Positions 45,516 to 55,145 of a DNA stretch of 64,000 bases are shown one piece after another (position 1 is the first letter of the stretch; every line of letters begins with the position of its first letter). The notes under the pieces are model-generated. The model saw nothing but the letters and a program-made list of their open reading frames with translations. It made no database searches and was not told where the DNA came from. Location of the stretch: positions 1 to 64,000 of the forward strand of contig BMSM01000002.1 of NCBI GenBank assembly GCA_014649155.1. The letters run 5' to 3'. The DNA is from Streptomyces griseoviridis. GTDB taxonomy: Bacteria > Actinomycetota > Actinomycetes > Streptomycetales > Streptomycetaceae. The position numbers were made by a program, and so were the translations under genes.

Positions 45516-45814
45516 CGGCGGCTCCTTCGCGGGAGGCGGCGGCCCGGCCGGGGCGGTCCGGCCCGGCGCGGCGAACGGTCGGCTCTCATGTCCAACACCT
45601 TGCCGCGCCCGTGCCTTCCCGTCGTCAGCCCTGAGCACTCTTCGGGTCATACTGCCGATGGAGTACGGCCGCGCCCCGGTCCTCCCCAGGGTGGGTGCCG
45701 CGGCGCCGGCGGCACCGGCCCGGAAGGCCGCCGATCGGACCCCTCCGCACCCTTTCCTCCGCGCCCCCGCTGGGTGACCATGAGGGGAACAGCCGCCGAG
45801 ACAGGAGGTTCCGG

Positions 45815-46975
45815 GTGCGTGTGGGACTGCTGACCCGCGAGTACCCGCCCGACGTCTACGGCGGTGCGGGCGTCCACGTCGAGTTCCTCGCCCGGGAGCT
45901 GGCCGCCCTGGTCGACCTGGACGTGCACTGCTGGGGCGAGGCGTCCGGCGCCGACGGCGCCGGGGTGTCGCGCCACCGCTCCTGGCCCGCGCTGGACGGC
46001 GCCAACGAGGCGCTGCGCACCCTCTCGGTCGACCTCGCCATGGCCGACGCCCTCACCGGCCGCGACCTGGTCCACTCCCACACCTGGTACGCCAACCTCG
46101 GCGGCCACCTCGCCAAGCTGCTGCACGGCGTCCCGCACGTGGTGACCGCGCACTCCCTGGAGCCGCTGCGCCCCTGGAAGGCCGAGCGGCTCGGCGGCGG
46201 GTACGCGGTGTCGAGCTGGACCGAGCGCACCGCGATCGAGGCGGCAGACGCGGTGATCGCCGTTTCCGGCGCGATGCGCGACGACATCCTCGCCTGCTAC
46301 CCGGCGCTGCCCGCCGACCGGGTGCACGTCGTGCACAACGGCATCGACACCCGGCTGTACCGCCCCGACCCGGCCACCGACGTCCTGGACCGGATCGGCC
46401 TGGACCGCTCCCGCCCGTACGTCCTCTTCGTCGGCCGCATCACCCGGCAGAAGGGCGTCCCCCATCTGCTGCGCGCGGTACGGGACATCGACCCGTCCGC
46501 ACAGGTGGTGCTCTGCGCCGGCGCGCCCGACACCCCGGAGATCGACCGGGAGTTCCGCGACCTCCACCGGGAACTGAGCCGGGCCCGGGAGGGCGTGCAC
46601 TGGCTCCCGCAGATGCTGCCCCGCGCCGAGGTGGTCCAACTCCTCACCCATGCCGCCGTGTTCGTCTGCCCCTCGGTGTACGAGCCGCTCGGCATCGTCA
46701 ACCTGGAGGCGATGGCCTGCGGCACCCCCGTGGTCGCCTCTCGCACCGGCGGCATCCCCGAGGTCGTGGCGGACGGCGAAACCGGGGTACTCGTCGAGGT
46801 GGACGACGACTTCGAGGCAGGACTCGCCCGCGCGCTGGACGCGGTCATCGGTGACCCGGCCGCCGGCCGGCGGATGGGCGAGGCCGGACGGGAGCGGGCG
46901 GTGGCCGAGTTCGGCTGGGACGCGGTCGCCCGCCGCACGGTCCGGCTCTACGAGGACGTCCTGGCACAGGTGTGA
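45815..46975 (+). CDS. glgM: GT4 glycogen/maltose-1-phosphate synthase (actinobacterial GlgA/GlgM)
   Basis: 386 residues from GTG 45815 with AGGAGG six bases before it. A GT-B fold glycosyltransferase of family 4: VGLLTREYPPDVYGGAGVHVEFL at the N-terminus (in part), VVHNGIDT, VGRITRQKG and the nucleotide-sugar site PSVYEPLGIVNLEAMACG. In actinobacteria this family uses ADP-glucose and glucose-1-phosphate to make maltose-1-phosphate for the GlgE route, in addition to elongating glucans. The glgC gene lies 39 bases downstream and supplies ADP-glucose, so the two work together. Confidence 0.93.
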   Translation: MRVGLLTREYPPDVYGGAGVHVEFLARELAALVDLDVHCWGEASGADGAGVSRHRSWPALDGANEALRTLSVDLAMADALTGRDLVHSHTWYANLGGHLAKLLHGVPHVVTAHSLEPLRPWKAERLGGGYAVSSWTERTAIEAADAVIAVSGAMRDDILACYPALPADRVHVVHNGIDTRLYRPDPATDVLDRIGLDRSRPYVLFVGRITRQKGVPHLLRAVRDIDPSAQVVLCAGAPDTPEIDREFRDLHRELSRAREGVHWLPQMLPRAEVVQLLTHAAVFVCPSVYEPLGIVNLEAMACGTPVVASRTGGIPEVVADGETGVLVEVDDDFEAGLARALDAVIGDPAAGRRMGEAGRERAVAEFGWDAVARRTVRLYEDVLAQV

Positions 46976-47014
46976 CGGAGCACAACTGGCGTAGAGGGTG
47001 GGAGGGGTGCGGCC

Positions 47015-48235
47015 ATGCGTCGTGGAGGACCTTCGGTGCTCGGCATCGTCCTGGCGGGTGGTGAGGGCAAGCGGCTGATGCCGCTGACCGCGGACCGCGC
47101 CAAACCGGCGGTGACGTTCGGCGGCACCTACCGCCTGGTCGACTTCGTGCTCTCCAACCTGGTCAACGGCGACATCCTGCGGATCTGCGTGCTCACCCAG
47201 TACAAGTCGCACTCGCTGGACCGGCACGTCACCACCACCTGGCGGATGTCCAGCCTGCTCGGCAACTACGTCACCCCGGTCCCCGCGCAGCAGCGCCTCG
47301 GCCCGCGCTGGTACCTGGGCAGCGCCGACGCCATCCTCCAGTCGCTGAACCTGGTGTACGACGAACAACCGGAATACGTCGCGGTGTTCGGCGCCGACCA
47401 CGTGTACCGCATGGACCCGCGCCAGATGCTCGCCCAGCACATCGAGTCCGGCGCCGGCGTCACCGTGGCGGGCATCCGGGTGCCGCGCACCGAGTCGGCG
47501 TCGTTCGGCGTGATCACCCCGGCATCCGACGGGCAGCGGGTCGAGAGCTTCCTGGAGAAGCCCGCCGACCCGCCCGGTCTGGTGGACGACCCCGCCTGCG
47601 TCTTCGCCTCGATGGGCAACTACATCTTCACCACCAAGGCCCTGATCGAGGCGCTGCACCGGGACGCCGAGGACGGGGACTCGGCGCACGACATGGGCGG
47701 TTCGATCCTGCCCCAGCTCACCGACCGGGGCGAGGCCGGCCTCTACGACTTCAGCGACAACCACGTGCCCGGCGAGACCAGCCGCGACCAGGGGTACTGG
47801 CGGGACGTGGGCACACTCGACGCCTACTACGACGCCCACATGGACCTGATCGCCGAGCGCCCCGCCTTCAACCTCTACAACCGGCAGTGGCCGGTCTACA
47901 CCTCCTCCGGGCAGCTCTCGCCGGCCCGGTTCAACGCCGGTGGCATCGCCAGCGAGTCGATCGTCAGCGCGGGCTGCCTGATCCGGGGACAGGTCACCCG
48001 GTCCGTGCTGTCGCCGGGAGTCGTGGTCGACCCGGGGGCGGTGGTCCAGGGCTCGGTGCTGCACGACAACGTGCACATCGGGCGGGGCGCGGTGGTGCGC
48101 GGGGCGGTGCTGGACAAGAACGTGCAGGTGCCGCCGGGCGCGACGATCGGCGTCAATCCCGAGCGGGACGCCGAGTTGTACACGGTCTCCGAGGGCGGGG
48201 TCATCGCCCTCGGCAAGGGCCAGCGTGTGCCGTAG
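47015..48235 (+). CDS. glgC: Glucose-1-phosphate adenylyltransferase
   Basis: 406 residues. It makes ADP-glucose from glucose-1-phosphate and ATP, the committed step of bacterial glycogen synthesis. The nucleotidyltransferase core begins [22 protein letters not shown], with the loop [11 protein letters not shown] and ADHVYRMD. A left-handed beta-helix (about 290-400) with hexapeptide repeats ([23 protein letters not shown]) forms the C-terminal half. It follows glgM by 39 bases on the same strand and ends in a strong hairpin. Confidence 0.97.
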   Translation: MRRGGPSVLGIVLAGGEGKRLMPLTADRAKPAVTFGGTYRLVDFVLSNLVNGDILRICVLTQYKSHSLDRHVTTTWRMSSLLGNYVTPVPAQQRLGPRWYLGSADAILQSLNLVYDEQPEYVAVFGADHVYRMDPRQMLAQHIESGAGVTVAGIRVPRTESASFGVITPASDGQRVESFLEKPADPPGLVDDPACVFASMGNYIFTTKALIEALHRDAEDGDSAHDMGGSILPQLTDRGEAGLYDFSDNHVPGETSRDQGYWRDVGTLDAYYDAHMDLIAERPAFNLYNRQWPVYTSSGQLSPARFNAGGIASESIVSAGCLIRGQVTRSVLSPGVVVDPGAVVQGSVLHDNVHIGRGAVVRGAVLDKNVQVPPGATIGVNPERDAELYTVSEGGVIALGKGQRVP

Positions 48236-48247
48236 GACCCCACGGCC

Positions 48248-48280
48248 CCGGCCGGGCGGTCCCGTGTACCGCCCGGCCGG
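48248..48280 (+). terminator. Terminator after glgC
   Basis: CCGGCCGGGCGGT pairs perfectly with ACCGCCCGGCCGG around a CCCGTGT loop, 12 bases after the glgC stop. Confidence 0.85.
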
Positions 48281-48448
48281 TCCCCTCCTGGCACCGGCGG
48301 TGTGCCAGGAAGGACGAGTGCCACACGATGCCGTTGTCATGTCCCTGGACGCCAAACGGAATCCGTGTTGTCATGCATCTGCCGTTACATCGATGTAATG
48401 ACGCGTCGGTGTGACGACCGCCCCCGCCCTCCTCGAAGGAGAGGATTC

Positions 48449-51052
48449 GTGCGCATCAGACGACTCAGAGACCGACTGGCCCTGCTGCTGGCCGCCGCGC
48501 TCGGCATCGGCGGGCTTGCCGCCGTACCCGCGGGCGCGGCCGGCGACGACCCCGTGGAGGTCCACGGACTCAAGGGCGAGTACTACACCCAGTCCGCCCC
48601 CGGCGCCTTCGACTTCCACGAGCTGAAGGCCACCGGCTTCGACCCGCAGATCGACTTCGACAACCTGGAGTCCCGGCTGAAGTCCGCCACCGGGCAGTCG
48701 GACGACGTCAGCGTCCGCTGGACCGGCCGGCTGGTCCCCGAGGAGACCGGCCCGCACACCTTCTCGGTCATCGGCGACAACGGCTTCCGCCTCTGGATCG
48801 GCGGACAGCTCGCCATCGACCACTGGGTCGACGACTGGGACCGCGAACAGACCGCCCCGCCCGTCGACCTGACGGCCGGGCAGTCCTACGACATCAAGCT
48901 GGAGTACTTCGAGCACTACGGCGGCTCCAACCTGCACCTGCGCTGGACCGAGCCCGGCGGCGCCAAGGAGGCCGTCCCGCAGTCGGCGTTCCGCCTGCCC
49001 GCGGGGTACGGCTACGACGGCGCGACCTCCGCCACGGTGCTGGCCACCGGCCGCACCCTGAAGCTCGGCTTCCCGCAGCCGCTCGCCGCGCCCCCGGCGG
49101 GGCTCGCCGGCCACCTCTCGGCGGTCATCGGCGGCGCCACCTGGCCGCTCGGCGAGGCGAAGGCCGACCCCGCCGACCCCAACGCCCTGCTCGTCGCCCT
49201 CGGCGAACCGGTCGTCGGCAACAAGACCGGCACCGCGCCCGGCATCGCCGACGTCCGCTACGACGGCGAGGGCGGTCTGACGACGGCCGACGGCAACGTT
49301 GTCAACGCGTTCTGGACGAGCGGCTCCAACCACTCCACCTACGAGCTGCGCACCGACTGGGCCGACGAGGTCGGGCCGGACAACGCGCTCCCCGAGTACC
49401 CGCGTCCGCAGCTCACCCGCGACGACTGGCGCAGCCTCAACGGCAGCTGGCAGTTCGCCGCCGCCGAGGCCGGCGAGCAGCCGCCGGTCGGCAGGAGCCT
49501 CAAGGAGCGCATCCTCGTCCCGTACCCGGTGGAGTCCCAGCTCTCCGGCATCGAACGGCACGAGGACCGCATGTGGTACCGCCGCACCTTCACCGTCCCC
49601 GAGGACTGGAAGGTCGGCTCGCGGCAGCGCCTGAACCTCAACTTCGGCGCGGTGGACTGGCAGTCCGAGGTCTACGTCAACGGCGTCAAGGTCGCCGGCC
49701 ACAAGGGCGGCTACGACAAGTTCAGCGTGGACGTCACCGACGCGCTCAGGCCCGGCCGCACCCAGGAACTGATCGTCGGCGTCTACGACCCGACCGACGC
49801 GGCCGGCGGCGAGAACCCGCCGCTGGGCAAGCAGCGCCTGGACCCGAGCGGCATCTGGTACACGCCGTCCTCCGGCATCTGGCAGTCGGTGTGGATGGAA
49901 CCGGTCGCCGCCGACCACGTCGGCAACCTCAAGCTCACCCCGGACGTCGACGCCTCCACGCTCACCGTCGAGCCGCAGGGCGTCCGCGCCGGCCTGAAGG
50001 TCACGGCCACCGCCTACGCGGGCAAGCGCCAGGTCGCCACGGTCACCGGCCGCACCGGCGCACCGCTCACCCTGAAGATCAAGAACCCGCGCCTGTGGTC
50101 GCCGGACGACCCGTTCCTCTACGACCTGAAGGTCACCGTCGGCAAGGACCGCGTCGGCAGCTACTTCGGTATGCGCGCGGTCTCCGTGGAGAAGGTGGAC
50201 GGAACCCCGCGCACCCTGCTCAACGGCGAGCCGGTCTTCCTGATGGCCACCCTCGACCAGGGCTTCTGGCCGGACGGCCTGCACACCGCCCCGACCGACG
50301 AGGCCCTCGCGTACGACCTGAGGATGCACAAGGAGATGGGCTTCAACTCGGTCCGCAAGCACATCAAGGTGGAGCCGGACCGCTGGTTCTACTGGGCGGA
50401 CAGGCTGGGCCTGCTGGTCTGGCAGGACATGCCGGCGATGACGGCGGGCGTCAACCCCTCCACCGCGGCCCGCGCCGAGTACGAGCGCGAGATGAAGGAG
50501 ATCATCGACGAGCACATCAGCAGCCCGTCGGTGATCATGTGGGTCACCTTCAACGAGGGCTGGGGCCAGTACGACATCGGCCGGATCGCCGAGCAGGCCA
50601 AGTCCTGGGACCCGACCCGGCTGGTCAACAACCAGTCCGGGCTGAACCTCGGGGCCGACGGCGGTGCCGGCGACATCATGGACGAGCACGGTTACCCGTC
50701 CCCGGCCCTCCCGCCGTCGCCGGACGGTGAACGGGCCCTGGTCAGCGGCGAGTACGGCGGCCTGGGACTGGCGGTGCCCGGTCACGCCTGGTCCGTCCAG
50801 CAGAGCTACGTCGACGTGGACCCGGCGACGTACACCGACGACTACCTCACCAAGCTCGCCGAGGTGCACGCGCTGGCCTGCGAGGGCGGGAACGGGGCCG
50901 TCTACACGCAGATCACGGACGTCGAAGGCGAGCTGAACGGACTGCTGACGTACGACCGGAAGGTCGTCAAGCCGGACGTGCAGCGCCTGAAGGCGGCGCA
51001 TGAGCGACTGATCGCGGACATCTCGCGGGCGACCCCCGCGGGCTGTGCCTGA
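48449..51052 (+). CDS. Secreted GH2 glycosidase with PA14 domain
   Basis: 867 residues from GTG 48449 (AAGGAGAGG upstream). The signal peptide LALLLAAALGIGGLAAVPAGA is followed by a PA14 carbohydrate-binding domain (about 40-170, GEYYTQSAPG, WTGRLVPEETGPHTF, DNGFRLWIGG). The GH2 part (about 310-860) has a jelly-roll sugar-binding domain (GSWQFA, WYRRTFTVPEDW), an immunoglobulin-like domain and a TIM barrel. Glu in VTFNEGWGQYD is the acid/base and Glu in SGEYGG a likely nucleophile. The sequence is of the beta-galactosidase/beta-mannosidase-like clan; exact sugar unknown. A GH92 gene follows on the same strand, so N-glycan or mannan breakdown is possible. Confidence 0.9.
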   Translation: MRIRRLRDRLALLLAAALGIGGLAAVPAGAAGDDPVEVHGLKGEYYTQSAPGAFDFHELKATGFDPQIDFDNLESRLKSATGQSDDVSVRWTGRLVPEETGPHTFSVIGDNGFRLWIGGQLAIDHWVDDWDREQTAPPVDLTAGQSYDIKLEYFEHYGGSNLHLRWTEPGGAKEAVPQSAFRLPAGYGYDGATSATVLATGRTLKLGFPQPLAAPPAGLAGHLSAVIGGATWPLGEAKADPADPNALLVALGEPVVGNKTGTAPGIADVRYDGEGGLTTADGNVVNAFWTSGSNHSTYELRTDWADEVGPDNALPEYPRPQLTRDDWRSLNGSWQFAAAEAGEQPPVGRSLKERILVPYPVESQLSGIERHEDRMWYRRTFTVPEDWKVGSRQRLNLNFGAVDWQSEVYVNGVKVAGHKGGYDKFSVDVTDALRPGRTQELIVGVYDPTDAAGGENPPLGKQRLDPSGIWYTPSSGIWQSVWMEPVAADHVGNLKLTPDVDASTLTVEPQGVRAGLKVTATAYAGKRQVATVTGRTGAPLTLKIKNPRLWSPDDPFLYDLKVTVGKDRVGSYFGMRAVSVEKVDGTPRTLLNGEPVFLMATLDQGFWPDGLHTAPTDEALAYDLRMHKEMGFNSVRKHIKVEPDRWFYWADRLGLLVWQDMPAMTAGVNPSTAARAEYEREMKEIIDEHISSPSVIMWVTFNEGWGQYDIGRIAEQAKSWDPTRLVNNQSGLNLGADGGAGDIMDEHGYPSPALPPSPDGERALVSGEYGGLGLAVPGHAWSVQQSYVDVDPATYTDDYLTKLAEVHALACEGGNGAVYTQITDVEGELNGLLTYDRKVVKPDVQRLKAAHERLIADISRATPAGCA

Positions 51053-51167
51053 CGGAGTGACGAAACGCCGGGTGCGGGTCCCCGCCCAGGGGCGCGGGGA
51101 ACCGCGTGACCAGCCATGGCGGACCCGCACCCGGCACCCGCGCGAAGCCCCCTGGAGGCACCCCAGC

Positions 51168-53492
51168 ATGAGATGGACCCACCGGCTGCGCGGCGCGGCG
51201 GCCGCCGCCGTCGCCGCGCTGCTCGGCGGCGCGCTCGCCGCCCCCACGGCACAGGCGGCCACCGGGCCCGACGGCCCGCTGACCGGCCTCGTCAACCCCT
51301 TCATCGGCACCGAGAACGAGGGCAACACCTACCCGGGGGCCGCCGTGCCCTTCGGCATGGTGCAGTTCTCCCCGGACACCGGGCACAACGTCGGCTACGA
51401 CTACTCGAACGACCGCGTCCGCGGCTTCTCCCTCGTCCACCTCTCCGGCGTCGGCTGCGGCCTCGGCGGTGACCTGCCGGTGCTGCCCACCACCGGTGAC
51501 GTCACCGAGACGGACTACACGAAGTACGCGGCGCGGTTCAGCCACGACGACGAGGCGGCGAGCCCCGGCTACTACCGGGTCGGCCTGGACTCCGGCATCG
51601 ACGCTGAGCTGACCGCGACCGCGCGCACCGGCGTGCAGCGCTACACCTTCCCGGCCACCGACAAGGCCAACGTGCTGCTCAACGCGGGCCAGTCGCTGCA
51701 CCGGACGGCCGCCACCGAGGTGGAGGTCCTGGACAGCCGTACCGTGCGCACCGCCATCACCGGCAGCGGCTTCTGCCAGGACACCGAGCCGTACACCGTC
51801 TACACGGTCACCCGGTTCGACCGCCCCTTCACCGCGTACGGCACCTGGGACGGTGCCACCGTCACCGCCGGCGCGCGGACCGGCGAGGACGGCGCCTACC
51901 TGCGTTTCGACACGACGAAGGACCGCACGGTCGAGGCGACCACGGCCCTGTCCTACGTCGACGCGAGCGGCGCCGCCCGCAACCTGCGCGCCGAGGGCGG
52001 CCGTTCCTTCGACGCCGTACGGAAGGCGGCCGACCGCACCTGGGAGGACCGCCTCGACGACGTCCGCGTCCGGGGCGGCGACGACACCCTGCGCCGCACC
52101 TTCTACTCGTCCCTGTACCGGTCCTTCCTCGCGCCCAACATCGGCAGCGACGTGGACGGCCGCTACACCGGCTGGGACCAGGAGATCCACCGGGCGAAGG
52201 GTTTCACGTACTACCAGAACTGGTCGCTGTGGGACACCTACCGCACCCAGACCCAGCTCCTCTCCCTGCTCGCGCCCCGCGAGGCCCGCGACATGGCGAT
52301 CTCCGTGCTGAAGATCGACGAGGAGAGCGGCTGGCTGCCCAAGTGGGGCTACGGCACCGTCGAGACCAACATCATGACCGGCGACCCGGTCACCCCCTTC
52401 CTCACCAACGCCTACCAGCAGGGCCTGCTCACGGGGTACGAGGAACGGGCGTACCGGGCGCTGAGGAAGAACGCCGACGGGGTGCCGCCCGCCGACTCCC
52501 CGGCGGTCGGCCGGGAGGCCAACCGCGAGTACCTGGCCGAGGGCTACGCGCCCTATCTCAAGGGCCGCCCGCACGCCAAGCCCGGTGACTCCGACTACGA
52601 CCACGGCGCCTCCGCCACCCTGGAGTACGCCCTGTCCGACGCGATGCTCGCCCGGATGGCCGCCGACCTCGGCCACGACGCGGACGCCGCCCGGTACGCC
52701 GAGCGCGCGCAGAACTACCGCGCCGTCTTCGACCCCGCCACCGGCTTCTTCCGTGCCCGCGACGCCGCCGGCGCCTTCACCGGCCCCGCCGACCCGGCGC
52801 GGAGCGAGGGCTTCCACGAGGGCACCAGCTGGCAGTACCAGTGGCTCGTCCCGCAGGACCTGCCCGGCATGATCGGCCTCATCGGCGGCACCGCCGCGGC
52901 GAACGAGCGCCTCGACTCCTTCTTCGCCTACGACCGGCTCCTCGCCGACCCGGCGGGCACCGCCCGCGAGGTCTGGGTCAACGGGCCGTACGACTACTAC
53001 AACGCCGACAAGTACAACCCGCAGAACGAGCCCGACCTCATCGCCCCGTACACGTACCTGTCCACCGGGCAGCCCTGGAAGACCACCGACGTGGTGCACG
53101 CCGCGCTGACCCTGTTCACGGACACCCCGACCGGCATGACCGGCAACGACGACCTCGGCACGATGTCCGCCTGGAACGTCCTGTCGTCGATCGGGATCTT
53201 CCCGATCCAGCCCGGCTACGACACCTGGGGCCTGTCCACGCCCGTCTTCGACCGGGTCGACCTGACCCTCGACCGCCGCTACTACCCGCGCGGCGCCCTG
53301 ACCGTCACCGCCCCCGGCACCTCGGACACCGACCGGTACGTCCAGTCCGCCCGCACGGACGGAAAGGCGTACGACCGGACCTATCTGACGACCGACGCGC
53401 TGCGCTCGGTGCGCTCGCTCGGGTTCACGGTCGGCCCGCAGCCGTCCGGGTGGGGAACGTCACCGCAGGCGGCGCCGCCCGCCCTGAAGTGA
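51168..53492 (+). CDS. Secreted GH92 alpha-mannosidase
   Basis: 774 residues from ATG 51168 with TGGAGG upstream. A signal peptide (RGAAAAAVAALLGGALAAPTAQAA) precedes a GH92 enzyme: VNPFIGTENEGNTYPGAAVPFGMVQ (in blocks), GFSLVHLSGVGCG, WDTYRTQTQLLSLL and GNDDLGTMSAWNV. GH92 enzymes are calcium-dependent inverting exo-alpha-mannosidases, commonly alpha-1,2, acting on mannans and high-mannose glycans outside the cell. It lies 115 bases after the GH2 gene, probably co-transcribed. Confidence 0.95.
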   Translation: MRWTHRLRGAAAAAVAALLGGALAAPTAQAATGPDGPLTGLVNPFIGTENEGNTYPGAAVPFGMVQFSPDTGHNVGYDYSNDRVRGFSLVHLSGVGCGLGGDLPVLPTTGDVTETDYTKYAARFSHDDEAASPGYYRVGLDSGIDAELTATARTGVQRYTFPATDKANVLLNAGQSLHRTAATEVEVLDSRTVRTAITGSGFCQDTEPYTVYTVTRFDRPFTAYGTWDGATVTAGARTGEDGAYLRFDTTKDRTVEATTALSYVDASGAARNLRAEGGRSFDAVRKAADRTWEDRLDDVRVRGGDDTLRRTFYSSLYRSFLAPNIGSDVDGRYTGWDQEIHRAKGFTYYQNWSLWDTYRTQTQLLSLLAPREARDMAISVLKIDEESGWLPKWGYGTVETNIMTGDPVTPFLTNAYQQGLLTGYEERAYRALRKNADGVPPADSPAVGREANREYLAEGYAPYLKGRPHAKPGDSDYDHGASATLEYALSDAMLARMAADLGHDADAARYAERAQNYRAVFDPATGFFRARDAAGAFTGPADPARSEGFHEGTSWQYQWLVPQDLPGMIGLIGGTAAANERLDSFFAYDRLLADPAGTAREVWVNGPYDYYNADKYNPQNEPDLIAPYTYLSTGQPWKTTDVVHAALTLFTDTPTGMTGNDDLGTMSAWNVLSSIGIFPIQPGYDTWGLSTPVFDRVDLTLDRRYYPRGALTVTAPGTSDTDRYVQSARTDGKAYDRTYLTTDALRSVRSLGFTVGPQPSGWGTSPQAAPPALK

Positions 53493-53509
53493 CCGCAGTC
53501 GCCCCATGA

Positions 53510-53536
53510 GTCCCGCCCCTCTCCCAGGGGCGGGAC
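53510..53536 (+). terminator. Terminator after GH92 gene
   Basis: GTCCCGCCCCT pairs with AGGGGCGGGAC around CTCCC, 17 bases after the stop. Confidence 0.8.
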
Positions 53537-53657
53537 GTCATCCTCTGTTAACTGTGCGTAGCTTGATCGTACTTGACCGTAATCGACAAAGGGCGATTGA
53601 CTGCTTGTCTCTCACCGTCAGCGACACCACCCGTCAGCGACATCGCGAGGCAAGCCC

Positions 53658-54998
53658 TTGACTTCCGACCTGCTCGCCCCCCTCGACCTGGCGTTCTGGA
53701 ACATCGAGACCGCCGAGCACCCCATGCACCTGGGGGCGCTCGGCGTCTTCGCGGCCCGCTCACCGGCCGCGGGCGCCCACGCGGCGGACCTGCTCGCCGC
53801 GCGCGCGGCGGGTGTGCCCGGACTGCGGATGCGCATCCGGGACGTGTGGCAGCCGCCGCTCGCCCTGCGCCGGCCCTTCGCCTTCGGCGGCGCCGCCCGC
53901 GAGCAGGCCCCGGACTTCGACCCCCTCGACCACGTCCGGCTGCACGCCCCGGCCGGCGACTTCCACACCGTCGCGGGCCGGCTGATGCAGCGCCCGCTGG
54001 TGCGGGCGCGGCCGCCGTGGGAGGCGCACGTGCTGCCGGGGGAGGACGGGACCTCCTTCGCCGTGCTGTTCAAGTTCCACCACGCCCTCGCCGACGGGCT
54101 GCGGGCGCTGGGACTGGCCGCGGCCGTCCTCGACCCGATGGACCTGCCCGCCCCCCGGCCGCGCCCGGTGCCGCCCCGGCGCGGCCCGCTCCCGGACGTG
54201 CGCGCCCTGCCCGGGCGGCTGCGCGGCGCCCTCTCCGACGCCGGGCGCGCCCTGGACATCGGCGCCTCCGTCGCCCTGTCCACCCTCGACGCGCGCTCCT
54301 CGGACGCGCTGACCGCCGCCTCCTCCGGTACCCGCCGCACCACCGGCGTCAGCCTCGACCTCGACGACGTGCACCGCATCCGCAAGGCCGGGGGCGGCAC
54401 CGTCAACGACGTCCTCATCGCGGTCGTCGCCGGGGCGCTGCGCCGCTGGCTGGACGAGCGGGGCGACGGCACCGAGGGCGTGGCCCCCCGCGCGCTGATC
54501 CCCGTCTCCCAGCGCCGGCCGCGCACCGCGCACCCGCAGGGCAACCGGCTCTCCGGCTATCTGACCCGGCTCCCGGTCTGCGACGCCGACCCGCTCTCCC
54601 GGCTGTCCACCGTCCGCGCCGCCATGGACCGCAACAAGGACGCCGGGCCCGCCCGGGGCGCCGGAGCGGTCGCGCTGCTCGCCGACCACGTCCCGGCGCT
54701 CGGCCACCGGCTCGGCGGCCCGCTGGTCGGCCAGGCGGCCCGGCTCTGGTTCGACATCCTGGTCACCAGCGTGCCCCTGCCCAGCCTGGGCCTCCGGCTC
54801 GGCGGCCATCCGCTGACCGAGATCTGCCCCTTCGCGCCGCTGGCCCGGGGCCACGCGCTGGCGGTCGCGGTCTCCACCTACCGGGGGCGGGTGCACTACG
54901 GGCTGGTCGCGGACGCGGCGGCCGTCCCGGACCTGGACCGGCTGGCCGGCGCGGTGACGGAGGAGGTGACGGCCCTCCTCGCGGCCTGCGGCGCCTGA
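53658..54998 (+). CDS. Wax ester synthase/diacylglycerol acyltransferase (WS/DGAT)
   Basis: 446 residues with a TTG start (MTSDLLAPLDLAFWNIET). The active-site motif HHALADG (about 136-142) lies in the N-terminal half; the second half carries PLPSLGLRLGG-type segments (PLPSLGL) typical of the C-terminal domain. WS/DGATs join an acyl-CoA to diacylglycerol or an alcohol and drive triacylglycerol storage in actinomycetes. It is a single gene with no lipid genes beside it. The TTG start is chosen because the conserved N-terminal segment begins there and no ATG or GTG precedes it in frame. Confidence 0.93.
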   Translation: MTSDLLAPLDLAFWNIETAEHPMHLGALGVFAARSPAAGAHAADLLAARAAGVPGLRMRIRDVWQPPLALRRPFAFGGAAREQAPDFDPLDHVRLHAPAGDFHTVAGRLMQRPLVRARPPWEAHVLPGEDGTSFAVLFKFHHALADGLRALGLAAAVLDPMDLPAPRPRPVPPRRGPLPDVRALPGRLRGALSDAGRALDIGASVALSTLDARSSDALTAASSGTRRTTGVSLDLDDVHRIRKAGGGTVNDVLIAVVAGALRRWLDERGDGTEGVAPRALIPVSQRRPRTAHPQGNRLSGYLTRLPVCDADPLSRLSTVRAAMDRNKDAGPARGAGAVALLADHVPALGHRLGGPLVGQAARLWFDILVTSVPLPSLGLRLGGHPLTEICPFAPLARGHALAVAVSTYRGRVHYGLVADAAAVPDLDRLAGAVTEEVTALLAACGA

Positions 54999-55145
54999 AC
55001 GGCCGGTGACGGTGCCGCCGGCCCCCCGGCGGCTCCCCGGTCCGGGCGGTTTGGCGGCCGGGCCCGGCACTCGCGTAAAATCCGGCGTTCGACAGCGGAC
55101 GCGTCCCGGAAGCGCCGCGCGGGTGATCAGGGAACGGCAGCGGCG